Assembly: GCA_052161605.1 (NCBI GenBank)
Contig: CP197409.1
Length of the DNA: 64,000 nucleotides
DNA from: JBKCUI01 sp052161605
GTDB taxonomy: Bacteria; Planctomycetota; Planctomycetia; Pirellulales; Pirellulaceae
Strand: one strand, 5' to 3'
Shown: positions 54,092-62,415 of the stretch, piece by piece
Layout: every line of letters starts with the position of its first letter
Position numbering within the stretch: position 1 is the first letter of the stretch
Program-made: the position numbers and the translations under genes
The notes under the pieces: generated by a model
Databases searched by the model: none
What the model was told of the DNA's origin: nothing
The model's input: the letters and a program-made list of their open reading frames with translations, nothing else

Positions 54092-55677
54092 TCAACGACT
54101 TTCCAGAACTCTGTATCGATCATGTTCTGCGAAAAAGTCGACTGCTTCAAAGCCCACTCGCCAAGCCGCATTAGTACGTCTCGATCTGGATATCTCATGA
54201 GCCTAAGGTCGGTTGCATTGACCTGAGTGTGGCCATTAAAGCGGCGAAATGCCTCATCAACGGCAGTTGTATTCAGAAACACTGCTAGCCCGTGGGCTAA
54301 AGTTTTTTGTAATCCTTGTCTGCCTACATGAAATACGTTTAGATGATTCTCGAAACCTAGCATTTCTGACTCACCGAGCGCGGTGGGGTCGACTACACTC
54401 GCAACAACTCGACGTGTTTCTTCCTTAGATGAGAATCGTCGCACCACACAGTAGTAACCGGTGGGATAAAGCCATTTTTCCGTGTCGCGATTCCGAATGA
54501 TTGCGTTAGGCTTTTTTATTTTACTGTTTGGCCAGAACATTCGTCCATCGAGGAAGTGGCCTGGGTAAAGCAAAGGAACCGTTTCTGGTCCTGGATTATC
54601 GCGAAGGTGATCTTTCATTCGGAAATCAACCACCGGTCCTGTCGAGATCGATACACCAATATCACCGAGCGAAAAGCGGACCGCCGATACTTGGTCAAGA
54701 GCGTTCTCCTCAAGCGAAGTTGGCACATGAATAAACCGTGCTGGATCATCGGGTAAAACGATGCGTTCAAAGGGGTGATGATAACAGGAAAGGTCTGAGA
54801 AAGTGTCATCCGTTGAAGTCGAGACAATCACTGGCCCTTGTTGACCATCGCGCTCGAGATGCACGATAATATTCTCCTGAAGAACTCCATCATCTTTGAA
54901 CGCCTTACTCCGAGAATCGAAAAGATGGATTTGCCGAATCGAAGCACGTTTTAGTATGAATTCGCGAAATGGGCGGTAGTAGGGTCCATTGCAAAAGCTT
55001 CGGGGAATGATCGCTACAATGTGTCCACCGGGGGTGACCAATGACACAGCGAGCGCCACAAAGGCCGAGTAGAGATTAACGGTCTCAATACCGATGCGAC
55101 GGAGTGCATGTCGATGCGAAGAATTGCTATTTATCTTCTTGTAGGGCGGGTTAAGAATGGCATGACTGTATCGCGGTAGGGGGTTTGAAAACAGCCCCCC
55201 GGAGATCGCATCTGTCGCGGCGTGTATGAAATCATCCCCGTGAATTGCAAACTGGAAAGTTTCGCCTACATATTTCTTTAAGGTGTTCTCAAGCTCCGAA
55301 TGCAGGCTGCTATCGATTTCAAATGCATCGAGTTCTACCTGTTGAAACCCAAGCATCCCGGAAAGCCACTGCTCGAGGAATGCCGCAGATAGAGAACCGA
55401 TCCCAGCGCCTGCATCGAGCAAGCGACATACGCCCTCCCCAGGTGGGAAAAGGCTTGCCATAAAAGAAGCCGTCTGTTCAGGTGTCAGAAACTGACCGAA
55501 CTGAGATTTCTTCTTCGCATCGGTGTTTCGCGATAATCGCAACCGTGCTTGTTCGATTTCTGTCTGCAACCAATTGACTCCGTTGATGGAAATGCGCCTC
55601 GGTTTATCGCTCGAAAAGAGAATCCATCTGAATAGCTGATGAGATCCGGTCAAAGAACCTGAGTACAAGATTAACAT
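54088..55677 (-). CDS. BsuBI/PstI-type adenine-specific DNA methyltransferase
   Basis: 529 aa from ATG 55677; ATG 55743 and a TTG near 55568 with an upstream GGAG are alternatives. The SAM-binding domain shows FGQFLTPEQTASFMASLFPP, CRLLDAGAGIGSLSAAFLEQ and catalytic NPPY (HAILNPPYKKINSNSS). The C-terminal target-recognition part begins near VSAVRFSLGDIGVSISTGPV. The NPPY motif with the gamma-type order indicates N6-adenine methylation. It precedes and overlaps the restriction gene. I find no control (C) protein gene nearby. Confidence 0.92.
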   Translation of the reverse strand: MLILYSGSLTGSHQLFRWILFSSDKPRRISINGVNWLQTEIEQARLRLSRNTDAKKKSQFGQFLTPEQTASFMASLFPPGEGVCRLLDAGAGIGSLSAAFLEQWLSGMLGFQQVELDAFEIDSSLHSELENTLKKYVGETFQFAIHGDDFIHAATDAISGGLFSNPLPRYSHAILNPPYKKINSNSSHRHALRRIGIETVNLYSAFVALAVSLVTPGGHIVAIIPRSFCNGPYYRPFREFILKRASIRQIHLFDSRSKAFKDDGVLQENIIVHLERDGQQGPVIVSTSTDDTFSDLSCYHHPFERIVLPDDPARFIHVPTSLEENALDQVSAVRFSLGDIGVSISTGPVVDFRMKDHLRDNPGPETVPLLYPGHFLDGRMFWPNSKIKKPNAIIRNRDTEKWLYPTGYYCVVRRFSSKEETRRVVASVVDPTALGESEMLGFENHLNVFHVGRQGLQKTLAHGLAVFLNTTAVDEAFRRFNGHTQVNATDLRLMRYPDRDVLMRLGEWALKQSTFSQNMIDTEFWKVVE

Positions 55678-55780
55678 TCTCTCATTTGCTTGAGAGCCTG
55701 TCAAATTGGGGGGACGTTCCTTAGCGATCCATCCGATCCCCAAAACGGTTTTAGGAAGGCTTGTCTAAGAACATTGCCAA

Positions 55781-56110
55781 TCATTCATCTACGAACGACC
55801 CGTCTGAAGCAAGAAGGAAACCGTCCGAACAATCTGGCAAGAAGATAGGAAGGAATCCGAATAAGCAGCCCGCTCTACCAGTAGACAAATCGGCCATGAC
55901 TCGTATGCGTTGCTTTGACCGATCATCCCAAATGATGTTTGTCTCGATGGTATACTCCGTTCCGTCGTCGGTCCTACCGTCAAAAACATCAAGAGTATCT
56001 TGATGCTGTCGTGAGTCGAGACGTTTAGCCAATTCGGTGTGGGACATCTTCCGATAAACTCGCAGATGCTCCGCTAATATTTCTGCGAACTGGCTTTGTT
56101 CAGTATTCAC
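55781..56110 (-). CDS. Small conserved hypothetical protein
   Basis: 109 aa from GTG 56110, which avoids overlap with the upstream gene; ATG 56152 gives 123 aa with 28 bp overlap. The middle (GTEYTIETNIIWDDRSKQRI; VMADLSTGRAG) and the end (DGFLLASDGSFVDE) resemble small planctomycete proteins with the pattern ...Y-x-E-x-x-x-W-D-D-R...APDGSFVGE. I recall no function for them. It lies between the restriction-modification pair and the parvulin fusion gene on the same strand. Confidence 0.6.
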   Translation of the reverse strand: MNTEQSQFAEILAEHLRVYRKMSHTELAKRLDSRQHQDTLDVFDGRTDDGTEYTIETNIIWDDRSKQRIRVMADLSTGRAGCLFGFLPIFLPDCSDGFLLASDGSFVDE

Positions 56111-56124
56111 GATAGCAAAGATGA

Positions 56125-57960
56125 CTATTCCAGTCGCTTGATGATATGCCAACCGTACGGACTGTTGATGGTGTGATACTCGGTCATGCCGATTTCACCT
56201 GGTGCAAGCGAGAAGCTGATGTCGCCAAAGGCTCGAACCATTCCTCCTCGAGGGGAAACTTTAGATGCTGACTTTGCGGCAGCCTCAGAGGAATCAGCCG
56301 ACTCGGATTGCGAGCCACTCTTTGGCGGAGTCACCGTAAAGTTTGACATCGCGTAGATGCCTGGGGATTGGTCATTGGTAAACTCACTTACGAGCGACTC
56401 AAAGTCTTCGCCTGCCTGAGCACGCGCGAGCAACTCCTTGGCCAATTTCTCCGACTCCTCCTTGGTCCGCGAAATATCCTTGTCTGGTACGGAACCTTCA
56501 AAGCCAACCAAGATGTGTTGAACGGTTACTAACTCGGGGCCAGAAAATCGGGAACCATGGGGAATTTGATCAAAAGTGCCCGGCTCAAAATCTAGAACCG
56601 CAGAGTAGACCTGAACGTCGGTTGGCTTCGATTTGTCTTGCTCGAATTGCATAAAGCCGACTGCCACGCGACCTTGCTGGGCATCAATGCCGATATAGTC
56701 GCCAAAGAAGGTGTCACGACGACTCTCGAATTCATCGATGTCGATCGGAAAATAGCGGAATGTGTGACCATCTAGACTTCGCGCAAGCGTGAGTCGAGTT
56801 CTGGTGCCTGTGGTAGCAGAACGATCATAGTAGACAATGTTCACGGAACCATCCGATGGATCGACGGCCATCCAGGTAAAGAATTGATCCCGCCCTTCGT
56901 CGGTCGCAGCATCGTTTACCTGACGAGGAGGTGTCCAGGTTTCTCCACCGTCAGTCGACGAGATCAAGAAAACGTCTTTGTTGCCATTGCGTTCGTCGAT
57001 CCAGTTGACGTAGATCGTCCCGCGCGACGGTCCACGCGAAGCATCAACAATAGTGACCGGCATGCCGTTATGGCGGGAAATTCCGTCCACATCAGAGGCC
57101 CAACCACCAGGGGTCTCTGTGATCACGCGGTCTTTGCCAAAGGTCAAACCACCATCGGCGGATTTATCAAACTCCAAGCCACGCGGTCCGCTCCAAACTA
57201 CGTAAACCGTTCCGTCTGGTCCGACCGCGGGGACAGCTCCCTCCAAGGTCCCATCGTCATCCAAGCAATCGCCTGGGGCATCGGATATACGAATCGGCGG
57301 GGCAAATGTACGGCCTCCATCGGTGCTTCGAGAAAACAGAATGTGCGTGTTGTCGGTCGGTTCAGAGCTGCCGTATACGTCGAATCGGGTCCAGGATGCA
57401 TACAGATTGTTAGCATGCGGTGAACGCCGATGGCGATCGAATACCAACCAAGGCTTATCCTCGAATGGTGTTTTGGTATTCAGGTGATCAACGATCATGA
57501 CCCGATCGCTCCAGGTGACACCACCATCATCGCTTGTCGTTAGCCCGATACCATTAGCAGCCACTTTTGGTCGGTCGTTCCATAGCCCATGAAAGGCGAT
57601 GAACGCATGCACGGCGAGACCCTTAGCATCAAACAGCAGAACATCATCACCTTGCGTGCGATTGTCAGGGTTGGGCACTTCGACGGAGACCCAACTCTTT
57701 CCGCCATCCTGCGAGACAAAGGATGAGTTAGACCCCTTTACACCTTGGCCGCGCACCAAGCTACCGGCTATGATGTTGTTGACATTGACAGGATTTATGG
57801 CGATGGAAATCTCTGCTGAGGTCCGCACCACTGGTGGCGAAACGCGTGTGACAACCTGCTGTGCAGAAGCCGTATCTGCCGATATCAGCATTGCTGCCAC
57901 GGAACACGGAAGCAGCATCAATCTGTATCGGGAAGATTTCTTTGAGTCTCTTGTTTTCAT
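56125..57960 (-). CDS. Exported BNR (sialidase-like) propeller fused to a parvulin prolyl isomerase
   Basis: 611 aa from MKTRDSKKSSRYRLMLLPCS, which begins a signal peptide (ending around TASAQ). Asp-box repeats (SQDGGKSW, SDDGGVTW, STDGGRTF, SADGGLTF, STDGGETW) span residues about 60-430, a sialidase-type propeller. The C-terminal 150 residues are a PpiC/parvulin domain: VQHILVGFEGSVP, AQAGEDFESLVSEFTND, GMVRAFGDISFSLAPGEIG and INSPYGWHIIKRLE. An Ala/Ser linker lies within the parvulin part. The propeller could bind glycans while the isomerase helps fold secreted proteins; this is inference. Catalytic sialidase residues are not obvious. Confidence 0.88.
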   Translation of the reverse strand: MKTRDSKKSSRYRLMLLPCSVAAMLISADTASAQQVVTRVSPPVVRTSAEISIAINPVNVNNIIAGSLVRGQGVKGSNSSFVSQDGGKSWVSVEVPNPDNRTQGDDVLLFDAKGLAVHAFIAFHGLWNDRPKVAANGIGLTTSDDGGVTWSDRVMIVDHLNTKTPFEDKPWLVFDRHRRSPHANNLYASWTRFDVYGSSEPTDNTHILFSRSTDGGRTFAPPIRISDAPGDCLDDDGTLEGAVPAVGPDGTVYVVWSGPRGLEFDKSADGGLTFGKDRVITETPGGWASDVDGISRHNGMPVTIVDASRGPSRGTIYVNWIDERNGNKDVFLISSTDGGETWTPPRQVNDAATDEGRDQFFTWMAVDPSDGSVNIVYYDRSATTGTRTRLTLARSLDGHTFRYFPIDIDEFESRRDTFFGDYIGIDAQQGRVAVGFMQFEQDKSKPTDVQVYSAVLDFEPGTFDQIPHGSRFSGPELVTVQHILVGFEGSVPDKDISRTKEESEKLAKELLARAQAGEDFESLVSEFTNDQSPGIYAMSNFTVTPPKSGSQSESADSSEAAAKSASKVSPRGGMVRAFGDISFSLAPGEIGMTEYHTINSPYGWHIIKRLE

Positions 57961-58147
57961 ATTATAGTGATCGAGTAACGCGAAGGTAGCATTCGTTAGA
58001 GGTACCATCGTACTCCAAACACACTCCGATTTCGATACTTATAAGGACCAACATTTTGGGGACACACACCGTTTCGATGCCGACCGCGCCCCCGGTTTAT
58101 CTAAGCGCTTTCCTGCGTCCCCATTGTGTCCGCGATAAAGATTTCCA

Positions 58148-58222
58148 CACCGCCAGAGATGCGAGAAACGCAAGAGGATTAATGAGCAACGATTTTCCAC
58201 ACAACTCTTATCTCTCGCGGTG
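58148..58222. repeat. Imperfect hairpin preceding a transposase-like start (copy 1)
   Basis: The left arm begins CACCGCCAGAGATGCGAGAA (58148) and the right arm ends TCTTATCTCTCGCGGTG (58222). The second copy at 63868 has the same layout and longer matching arms. About 200 bp around each copy are homologous. Confidence 0.75.
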
Positions 58223-58268
58223 TAATCGGTTTATTTCCGGCTTATTCGTGATCTCATCGGAGCTTCTT

Positions 58269-58439
58269 GTGGCTCGCATTTCTCGCGTGGAAATCCTTGC
58301 ACCGGATGAAGTGGCTATAGCCCGCAAGTCCGCGATTTTCTTTTGGCGTTCCGACAAGAGCGGGGAATCGGTCTGTTCTCAAAGGCTGTATTTTGGCTAT
58401 CGCTCTGGATTCAAGCTTCGCATGTGGGCATGTTTCTAA
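58269..58439 (+). pseudogene. Remnant of a Y1/RAYT-like transposase start
   Basis: A GTG at 58269 preceded by GGAG opens MARISRVEILAPDEVAIA, matching the start of the frame at 63972 and the N-terminus I recall for planctomycete Y1 (HUH) REP-associated transposases. After about 16 residues the similarity ends, and the frame continues as unrelated sequence to a stop at 58439. The body of the transposase is missing, so this is a decayed or truncated copy. Confidence 0.65.
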
Positions 58440-58770
58440 ACGAAGTGGTCCCGTTTGAGCGTCGACCGCTTTTTCGTATTTCACAACAGACGCTACAATT
58501 TGACGGTCAAAAAAATGTTGTGTCCCCAAGTATCTTACAATCAAAGACGCTGGAGCCGTATTCCCCGGTCCGGCAGCCTAGAATCTTGTCCAGCGATCGT
58601 CTGGCGTGGCGTGGAATGCTGGAATCGTAAAGGAAGCCTTGCCCATACCGACGTAGCGTCGCCAGTACATTGCCTTTTGGTTCTGGTGGCAAGCGGTGCT
58701 CGAGGGATGCGGATAGCGTCGTTCTTGAGAAAACTCGAGAGCTTCGTTCCATGATGCCGGTTGGGTAGGT

Positions 58771-58776
58771 TATAAT
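58771..58776 (+). promoter_or_regulatory. Candidate -10 box of the toxin-antitoxin operon
   Basis: TATAAT, 21 bp upstream of the antitoxin ATG, with AAGGAG (58783-58788) as ribosome binding site. The -35 box is poor. Confidence 0.35.
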
Positions 58777-58797
58777 CCGTAGCAAGGAGATGAAAGA

Positions 58798-59022
58798 ATG
58801 CTTAAATCGGTTCGTGGAATCTATCGTAATGGACAAATTGAGCTCGTCGAACCTGCCCCAGAAGAGGCTAGTCAGGTAATCGTTACGTTTTTATCACCGG
58901 AGTCTATTCCACTCGCAGATCGTGGCATATCGCAGGAACAAGCGGCGGATCTTCGTCATCGCTTAGCAGCTTTCGCTGAAGACTGGGAGCGACCAGAAAT
59001 GGATTCTTATGATGCGATGTAA
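58798..59022 (+). CDS. Antitoxin of a MazF/PemK-type module
   Basis: 74 aa. The N-terminus LKSVRGIYRNGQIELVEPAP then EEASQVIVTFL is the AF2212/DUF104-like antitoxin fold (short beta-hairpin), followed by a helical acidic tail that should wrap the toxin (LRHRLAAFAEDWERPEMDSY). It has a good ribosome binding site. The stop overlaps the toxin start by 14 bp, so the two are coupled. It probably represses its own promoter with the toxin, as such modules usually do. Confidence 0.85.
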   Translation: MLKSVRGIYRNGQIELVEPAPEEASQVIVTFLSPESIPLADRGISQEQAADLRHRLAAFAEDWERPEMDSYDAM

Positions 59023-59359
59023 GAGAGGCGACGTTGTACTAGTCCTGTTCCCAGACTCTAATCTTAGGACGGCGAAGCGTCGTCCAGCGGTCGTAGTCCA
59101 AGCGGATAATCTTAACTCCGGCCTTCCTCAGAGCATTGTCGCTATGGTGAGCAGTAACATGGCACGGTCTGGGCCTCCCTTCCGAATTGATGTCATTCAC
59201 GCCTCACCAGAAGGTAAAAGCACTGGCTTGCATTGCGACTCAGTCATCATGGCTGATAATTTGGCGACGGTACTCGATATGGAAATTGATCGGGCAATCG
59301 GACAGTATCCTGCTATGTCCGCCATCGATTATGCTCTGAAATCGGCACTAGGTCTTTGA
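59009..59359 (+). CDS. MazF/PemK-type toxin, putative mRNA interferase
   Basis: 116 aa. MazF-fold landmarks are CKRGDVVLVLFPDSN, RRPAVVVQADNLN, SIVAMVSSN and CDSVIMADNLATV (the last normally carries the catalytic-loop residues). Full length with an intact frame. It should cleave RNA unless neutralised by the antitoxin encoded in front. It is followed within 10 bp by a truncated integrase, so the module lies at a mobile-element junction and may be a stabilisation cargo. Confidence 0.88.
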   Translation: MMRCKRGDVVLVLFPDSNLRTAKRRPAVVVQADNLNSGLPQSIVAMVSSNMARSGPPFRIDVIHASPEGKSTGLHCDSVIMADNLATVLDMEIDRAIGQYPAMSAIDYALKSALGL

Positions 59360-59368
59360 AGCCTGCTC

Positions 59369-59812
59369 ATGATCCGACAAGGGAAAGGGAAGCGAGAACG
59401 CGTGGTTCCGTTGGGAGTAAGAGCCTTGGAATGGTTAGAGAAGTATTTACTCGAAGTGCGACCTTGGTTGTTGGCAGGCAATGGGAGAAAGCGGCTTGGT
59501 AAGATGCCGGAAGAGAGCGATCGCATCTTTCTGGGTACCACGGGCAAGCCGATATCACCGGTCCAGTTATCACAGTTAGTGCGTGGTTACTTAGAATCCG
59601 CCGAGATCAACAAGAGTGGAGCTTGTCACGTGTTGCGTCACACGGCTGCGACGTTGATGTTAGAGAACGGGGCTGATTTAAGGAGTTTGCAAACGTTGCT
59701 GGGTCACGCCAGTCTCAACACCACGCAGGTTTACACGCACGTCACGATCGATCGTTTGCGCCAAGTCCACGACGCCACCCACCCCGCCAAACCCGACCAA
59801 CGACCCAAGTAG
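59369..59812 (+). pseudogene. 5'-truncated tyrosine recombinase (XerC/D-like)
   Basis: 147 aa remain. The C-terminal catalytic part is clear: GKGKRERVVPLG, HVLRHTAATLMLENGADLRS (HxxR), LQTLLGHASLNTTQVYTH (GH and nucleophile Tyr). The N-terminal core-binding domain and the first catalytic Arg are missing; a full protein is about 300 aa. The break lies at or just before 59366, right after the toxin gene. The remnant cannot catalyse strand exchange alone. Confidence 0.88.
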
Positions 59813-59823
59813 ATCCCTTTTAA

Positions 59824-59881
59824 CCCTCCCGAAGAATTCGGGAGGGTCGAGTGGAGTTTACGATCACTCGGGGAGGGTGCT
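59824..59881. repeat. Interspersed palindromic repeat, copy 1
   Basis: A stem-loop with arms CCCTCCCGAA and TTCGGGAGGG (59824-59846) followed by conserved gtgga...acgatcac...ggggagggtgct. Copy 2 is at 62358-62415. Here it could also act as terminator for the recombinase remnant. Confidence 0.75.
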
Positions 59882-60027
59882 TGTAGTGGACGACGCAAGG
59901 AGTCCCGGCTGTTGTAGTGGATGAGGCAACGAGTCCCTTTGCACTGGAGACCGCCTGTGCTTACACCAATTGGACTCCTGCCGTATTCGTGCCAGGCGGT
60001 CGGGCCTCGTTGCCTCGTCCACTACAC
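59881..60027. repeat. Tandem plus inverted repeat unit
   Basis: Two tandem 31-bp units (59881-59911 and 59912-59942) share TTGTAGTGGA...GGAGTCCC-like cores. An inverted copy at 60007-60026 matches 59913-59932 at 19 of 20 positions, and inner arms ACCGCCTG (59950-59957) and CAGGCGGT (59993-60000) form a nested stem. It looks like a REP/MITE-type element. Confidence 0.7.
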
Positions 60028-60086
60028 GCTAAAAAATCCCAAAAATCAGCTACCAATCCGCCTCTTGGACCGTTTACAATTCGGGT

Positions 60087-60953
60087 ATGACACATCACCC
60101 GACGACCACTTCCGAAGCCCCCTCTTCCGCATCGCTGCCATTCGATGCCTCGTTTGATTCCATCGACTCGCTCAACACCTCTTTCACCGCGTCTGAAGTA
60201 CCCACATTAGAAACCACAACGGTCACCGAAGTCGCATTAGGCTACCATCGCAACCAACAGTACTCGATTACCGCTATGACCACGTCGACCGGCGCGGTCG
60301 CAGAGCGCTACGCGTACACTGCGTATGGTCAACCGACGATCTGTAATGCGTCCGGAACTGTGCTTACGAGTTCTGCTGTTGGTAATCGATACACCTATAC
60401 TGGTCGTGAATGGGATGAGACGCTCGGCCTCCATCACTTCCGAGCTAGGTGGATGAGCCCGCTCGCAGGGAGATTCTTGGGAAGAGACCGCTTAGGATAT
60501 GTGGACGGCTTAAGCTTGTACCGGTCGTATATGTCAATGTCGGATATCGATCCATTCGGAACGGATATAGACAAACGTGTAAGAAACCCAGATAAGATGG
60601 GTTTCTGGGGTACAGATGTGTCGAATTTTCAAGCACTTAGGAGGCGAAATAGATTCCCGACTAGATTTACGGGTGTTTGCTGGGTAGACGACTACGATGA
60701 GGAACGGTGTCGAGTAAAATGCGAAGTTGAAATTGGGCAAAGTATTCAGCTTGGCCAAGTAAAACAAGATCCAGGAAAATATCCAGACGATTGGGCGATT
60801 TCCTTTTGGAGCCCGATTCGATGGGGCGTAGGTAAGGGAGAGCGATATGTTGGCGAGTCTTTCCCTTGTTCTTGTCAATCTGAGTATCTGTATTCACAGA
60901 CTCCAGAACAGGGATTGCTAGAATCCGAAGGAGTGCCTGAAGAATGGCAATAA
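60087..60953 (+). CDS. RHS-repeat core end with variable C-terminal (toxin-like) domain, 5' truncated
   Basis: 288 aa. The RHS core is seen in YHRNQQYSITAMTTSTG, GAVAERYAYTAYGQPT, RYTYTGREWDETLGLHHFRA and RWMSPLAGRFLGRDRLGYVD followed by SLYRSYMSMSDIDPFGTD. Full RHS proteins are far longer, so only the final repeats remain; the first 50 residues are Ser/Thr-rich and unlike RHS. After the core (DPFG) come about 130 residues with several Cys (CWVDDYDEERCRVKCEVEIG; FPCSCQSEYLYS), the position of polymorphic toxin tips. I do not recognise its activity. Export seems unlikely in this truncated form. Confidence 0.75.
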   Translation: MTHHPTTTSEAPSSASLPFDASFDSIDSLNTSFTASEVPTLETTTVTEVALGYHRNQQYSITAMTTSTGAVAERYAYTAYGQPTICNASGTVLTSSAVGNRYTYTGREWDETLGLHHFRARWMSPLAGRFLGRDRLGYVDGLSLYRSYMSMSDIDPFGTDIDKRVRNPDKMGFWGTDVSNFQALRRRNRFPTRFTGVCWVDDYDEERCRVKCEVEIGQSIQLGQVKQDPGKYPDDWAISFWSPIRWGVGKGERYVGESFPCSCQSEYLYSQTPEQGLLESEGVPEEWQ

Positions 60954-61783
60954 ACGCTCTTTACGCGACGCAGAAACTTTTGAATGGTATTAGTTTATTG
61001 GTGTCTTTTTTCGTAACGGCTTTTGCCTGCGAAGCAAACGACTCTCGCGACACCACCATTTCAATTCGCATTCGAATTATTTTAGATGGGGACATTCCCT
61101 CTGTTCCGACCACAGTATTGCCAAAGGATCTGACTATTAAAACCGGCAAGCGACGTGTAGCGCAAGATATGATTGAGGTAAATCGCGAATCATTGGGGAT
61201 CAAAGACGTTGTCGTTGCCATTCGGATTCCTCAAAGAGAGGGAACAATCGTAAGTGAACCAAGCTCCCATTCAATTGCAGTACGTGACTTTCGCCCCTCC
61301 GCCCCCCTTATCATTACCAATGAACTGGATGAGGTGTTTTTTGTAAATTCTTCGAATTTTCAACTAAGAAAGCTGTTAGATTCAAATGGCAAGGAAATTC
61401 AAACCAGAGCTGTATATTCAGGTGGAGAAAAAATCGTATCATTTCTTGCCTCGGATATCGCGATTGGTGGAAACAGTATGGCATTTGAAACCAATCCATT
61501 TTCGAAGGTATATGTTGTTGTTTGGCCAGATGGTATAGCTGCATGTTCGGACTCAGACGGACTTGTTGAACTTTCTGGGATCCCCAAGGGAGAAACTTTC
61601 GAAATGGAGCTTTTTCACCGACTCGCAAAGGGGGAGCGAATTCGAAGATATGATTGTTCAGAACCGCTTTACGTAACACAGGAACGGCGAATCGGCATTA
61701 GAGAGCAACATAATCAATTGGAAGAGTTTGAGCTAAAGATTAAGCCAGATCAATTTTCCTTTTATCACATAGGACATCGCTAG
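60944..61783 (+). CDS. Exported hypothetical protein following the RHS gene
   Basis: 279 aa. A signal peptide (LLNGISLLVSFFVTAFACEA) predicts export. The body reads like the degenerate cupredoxin-like and regulatory-domain proteins of Planctomycetes (DSDGLVELSGIPKGETFEME resembles a carboxypeptidase-regulatory turn), but the copper ligands are not clear. It overlaps the RHS gene by 10 bp. Immunity genes often occupy this place, yet a secreted beta-protein would be an unusual immunity factor, so the link may be only positional. Confidence 0.6.
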   Translation: MAINALYATQKLLNGISLLVSFFVTAFACEANDSRDTTISIRIRIILDGDIPSVPTTVLPKDLTIKTGKRRVAQDMIEVNRESLGIKDVVVAIRIPQREGTIVSEPSSHSIAVRDFRPSAPLIITNELDEVFFVNSSNFQLRKLLDSNGKEIQTRAVYSGGEKIVSFLASDIAIGGNSMAFETNPFSKVYVVVWPDGIAACSDSDGLVELSGIPKGETFEMELFHRLAKGERIRRYDCSEPLYVTQERRIGIREQHNQLEEFELKIKPDQFSFYHIGHR

Positions 61784-62058
61784 GCCACACTGTGCGGAAA
61801 CAGCAGCAGTTCACAGAATAAGAGATAGACTTAGTCAGTAAGGTCTCCGCCAATCGCGGTCGGGCGGAAGAAGTTTGAAGGGTGAAGTGGGAAGTTTGAA
61901 AGAAAGCCAATCTTTTCCTTATAGGATTTCCAAAGGGGTTTTGGTTTTCCTATCGTCCCGATCGGGGCTCAAGCGAGCCATGAGAGACCGTTTTCGAGCA
62001 CTTTGTTGCACCGAATTCGGTCATTTGCTCTCCACTGAGTTCATCTCAGTGGAAGCAC

Positions 62059-62174
62059 GACTAACAAGCTAGTAACGACGGACTCTTCCCCCCCTTCCCT
62101 TCCGTCTCGCCTGCGGCGAGACGGAAGGGAAGGGGGGGAAGAGAATGGGGGTATGCGTTGCTAGCCTGTTAGTC
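62059..62174. repeat. Long inverted repeat with perfect 29-bp inner arms
   Basis: Inner arms 62083-62111 and 62115-62143 are exact reverse complements separated by only TGC; one strand is C/T-rich (CTCTTCCCCCCCTTCCCTTC at the start). Outer arms 62059-62076 and 62157-62174 match at 16 of 18 positions. The whole could extrude as a cruciform or fold as one long RNA hairpin. Confidence 0.9.
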
Positions 62175-62357
62175 ATCGCTCCACCGACACATGGTCGGAC
62201 TGGAGGCGTTCATGAACAACTCAAAGCTACTCACACGAGTGCATGAGCACTCCAGTTGTGAGCAGGTTATTGTTTCACCAACTTCGAGCTCACTGATCGA
62301 CGCGAACTCTTGGCTCGTGAACCACCAGTCCTCAAGCGTGAGTTGCGTTCTTATTCA

Positions 62358-62415
62358 CCCTCCCGAAGAATTCGGGAGGGCCAGAGTGGAGGGACGATCA
62401 CGAGGGGAGGGTGCT
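62358..62415. repeat. Interspersed palindromic repeat, copy 2
   Basis: Same 23-bp stem-loop as at 59824-59846 (arms CCCTCCCGAA/TTCGGGAGGG), with a related 3' flank (gtggagggacgatcac, then gggagggtgct). Confidence 0.75.

Larger units (their letters stand above)
57961..58797. other. Gene-poor region with a transposase remnant
   Basis: About 840 bp between the parvulin fusion and the toxin-antitoxin pair. It holds a hairpin and transposase-start remnant (58105-58316), also found at the right end of the window, and otherwise only short frames without recognisable domains. Confidence 0.5.

Noticed and set aside
58056..58439. A 127-codon protein gene
   Set aside because: Only the part from 58269 has family character (transposase start); the rest crosses the hairpin and non-coding DNA.
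59912..60027. CRISPR-like array
   Set aside because: Only two adjacent units without spacers plus one inverted copy; no cas genes are present.
62081..62150. Rho-independent terminator at the 29-bp palindrome
   Set aside because: No gene ends nearby in either direction and there is no T-tract; a repeat element explains it better.
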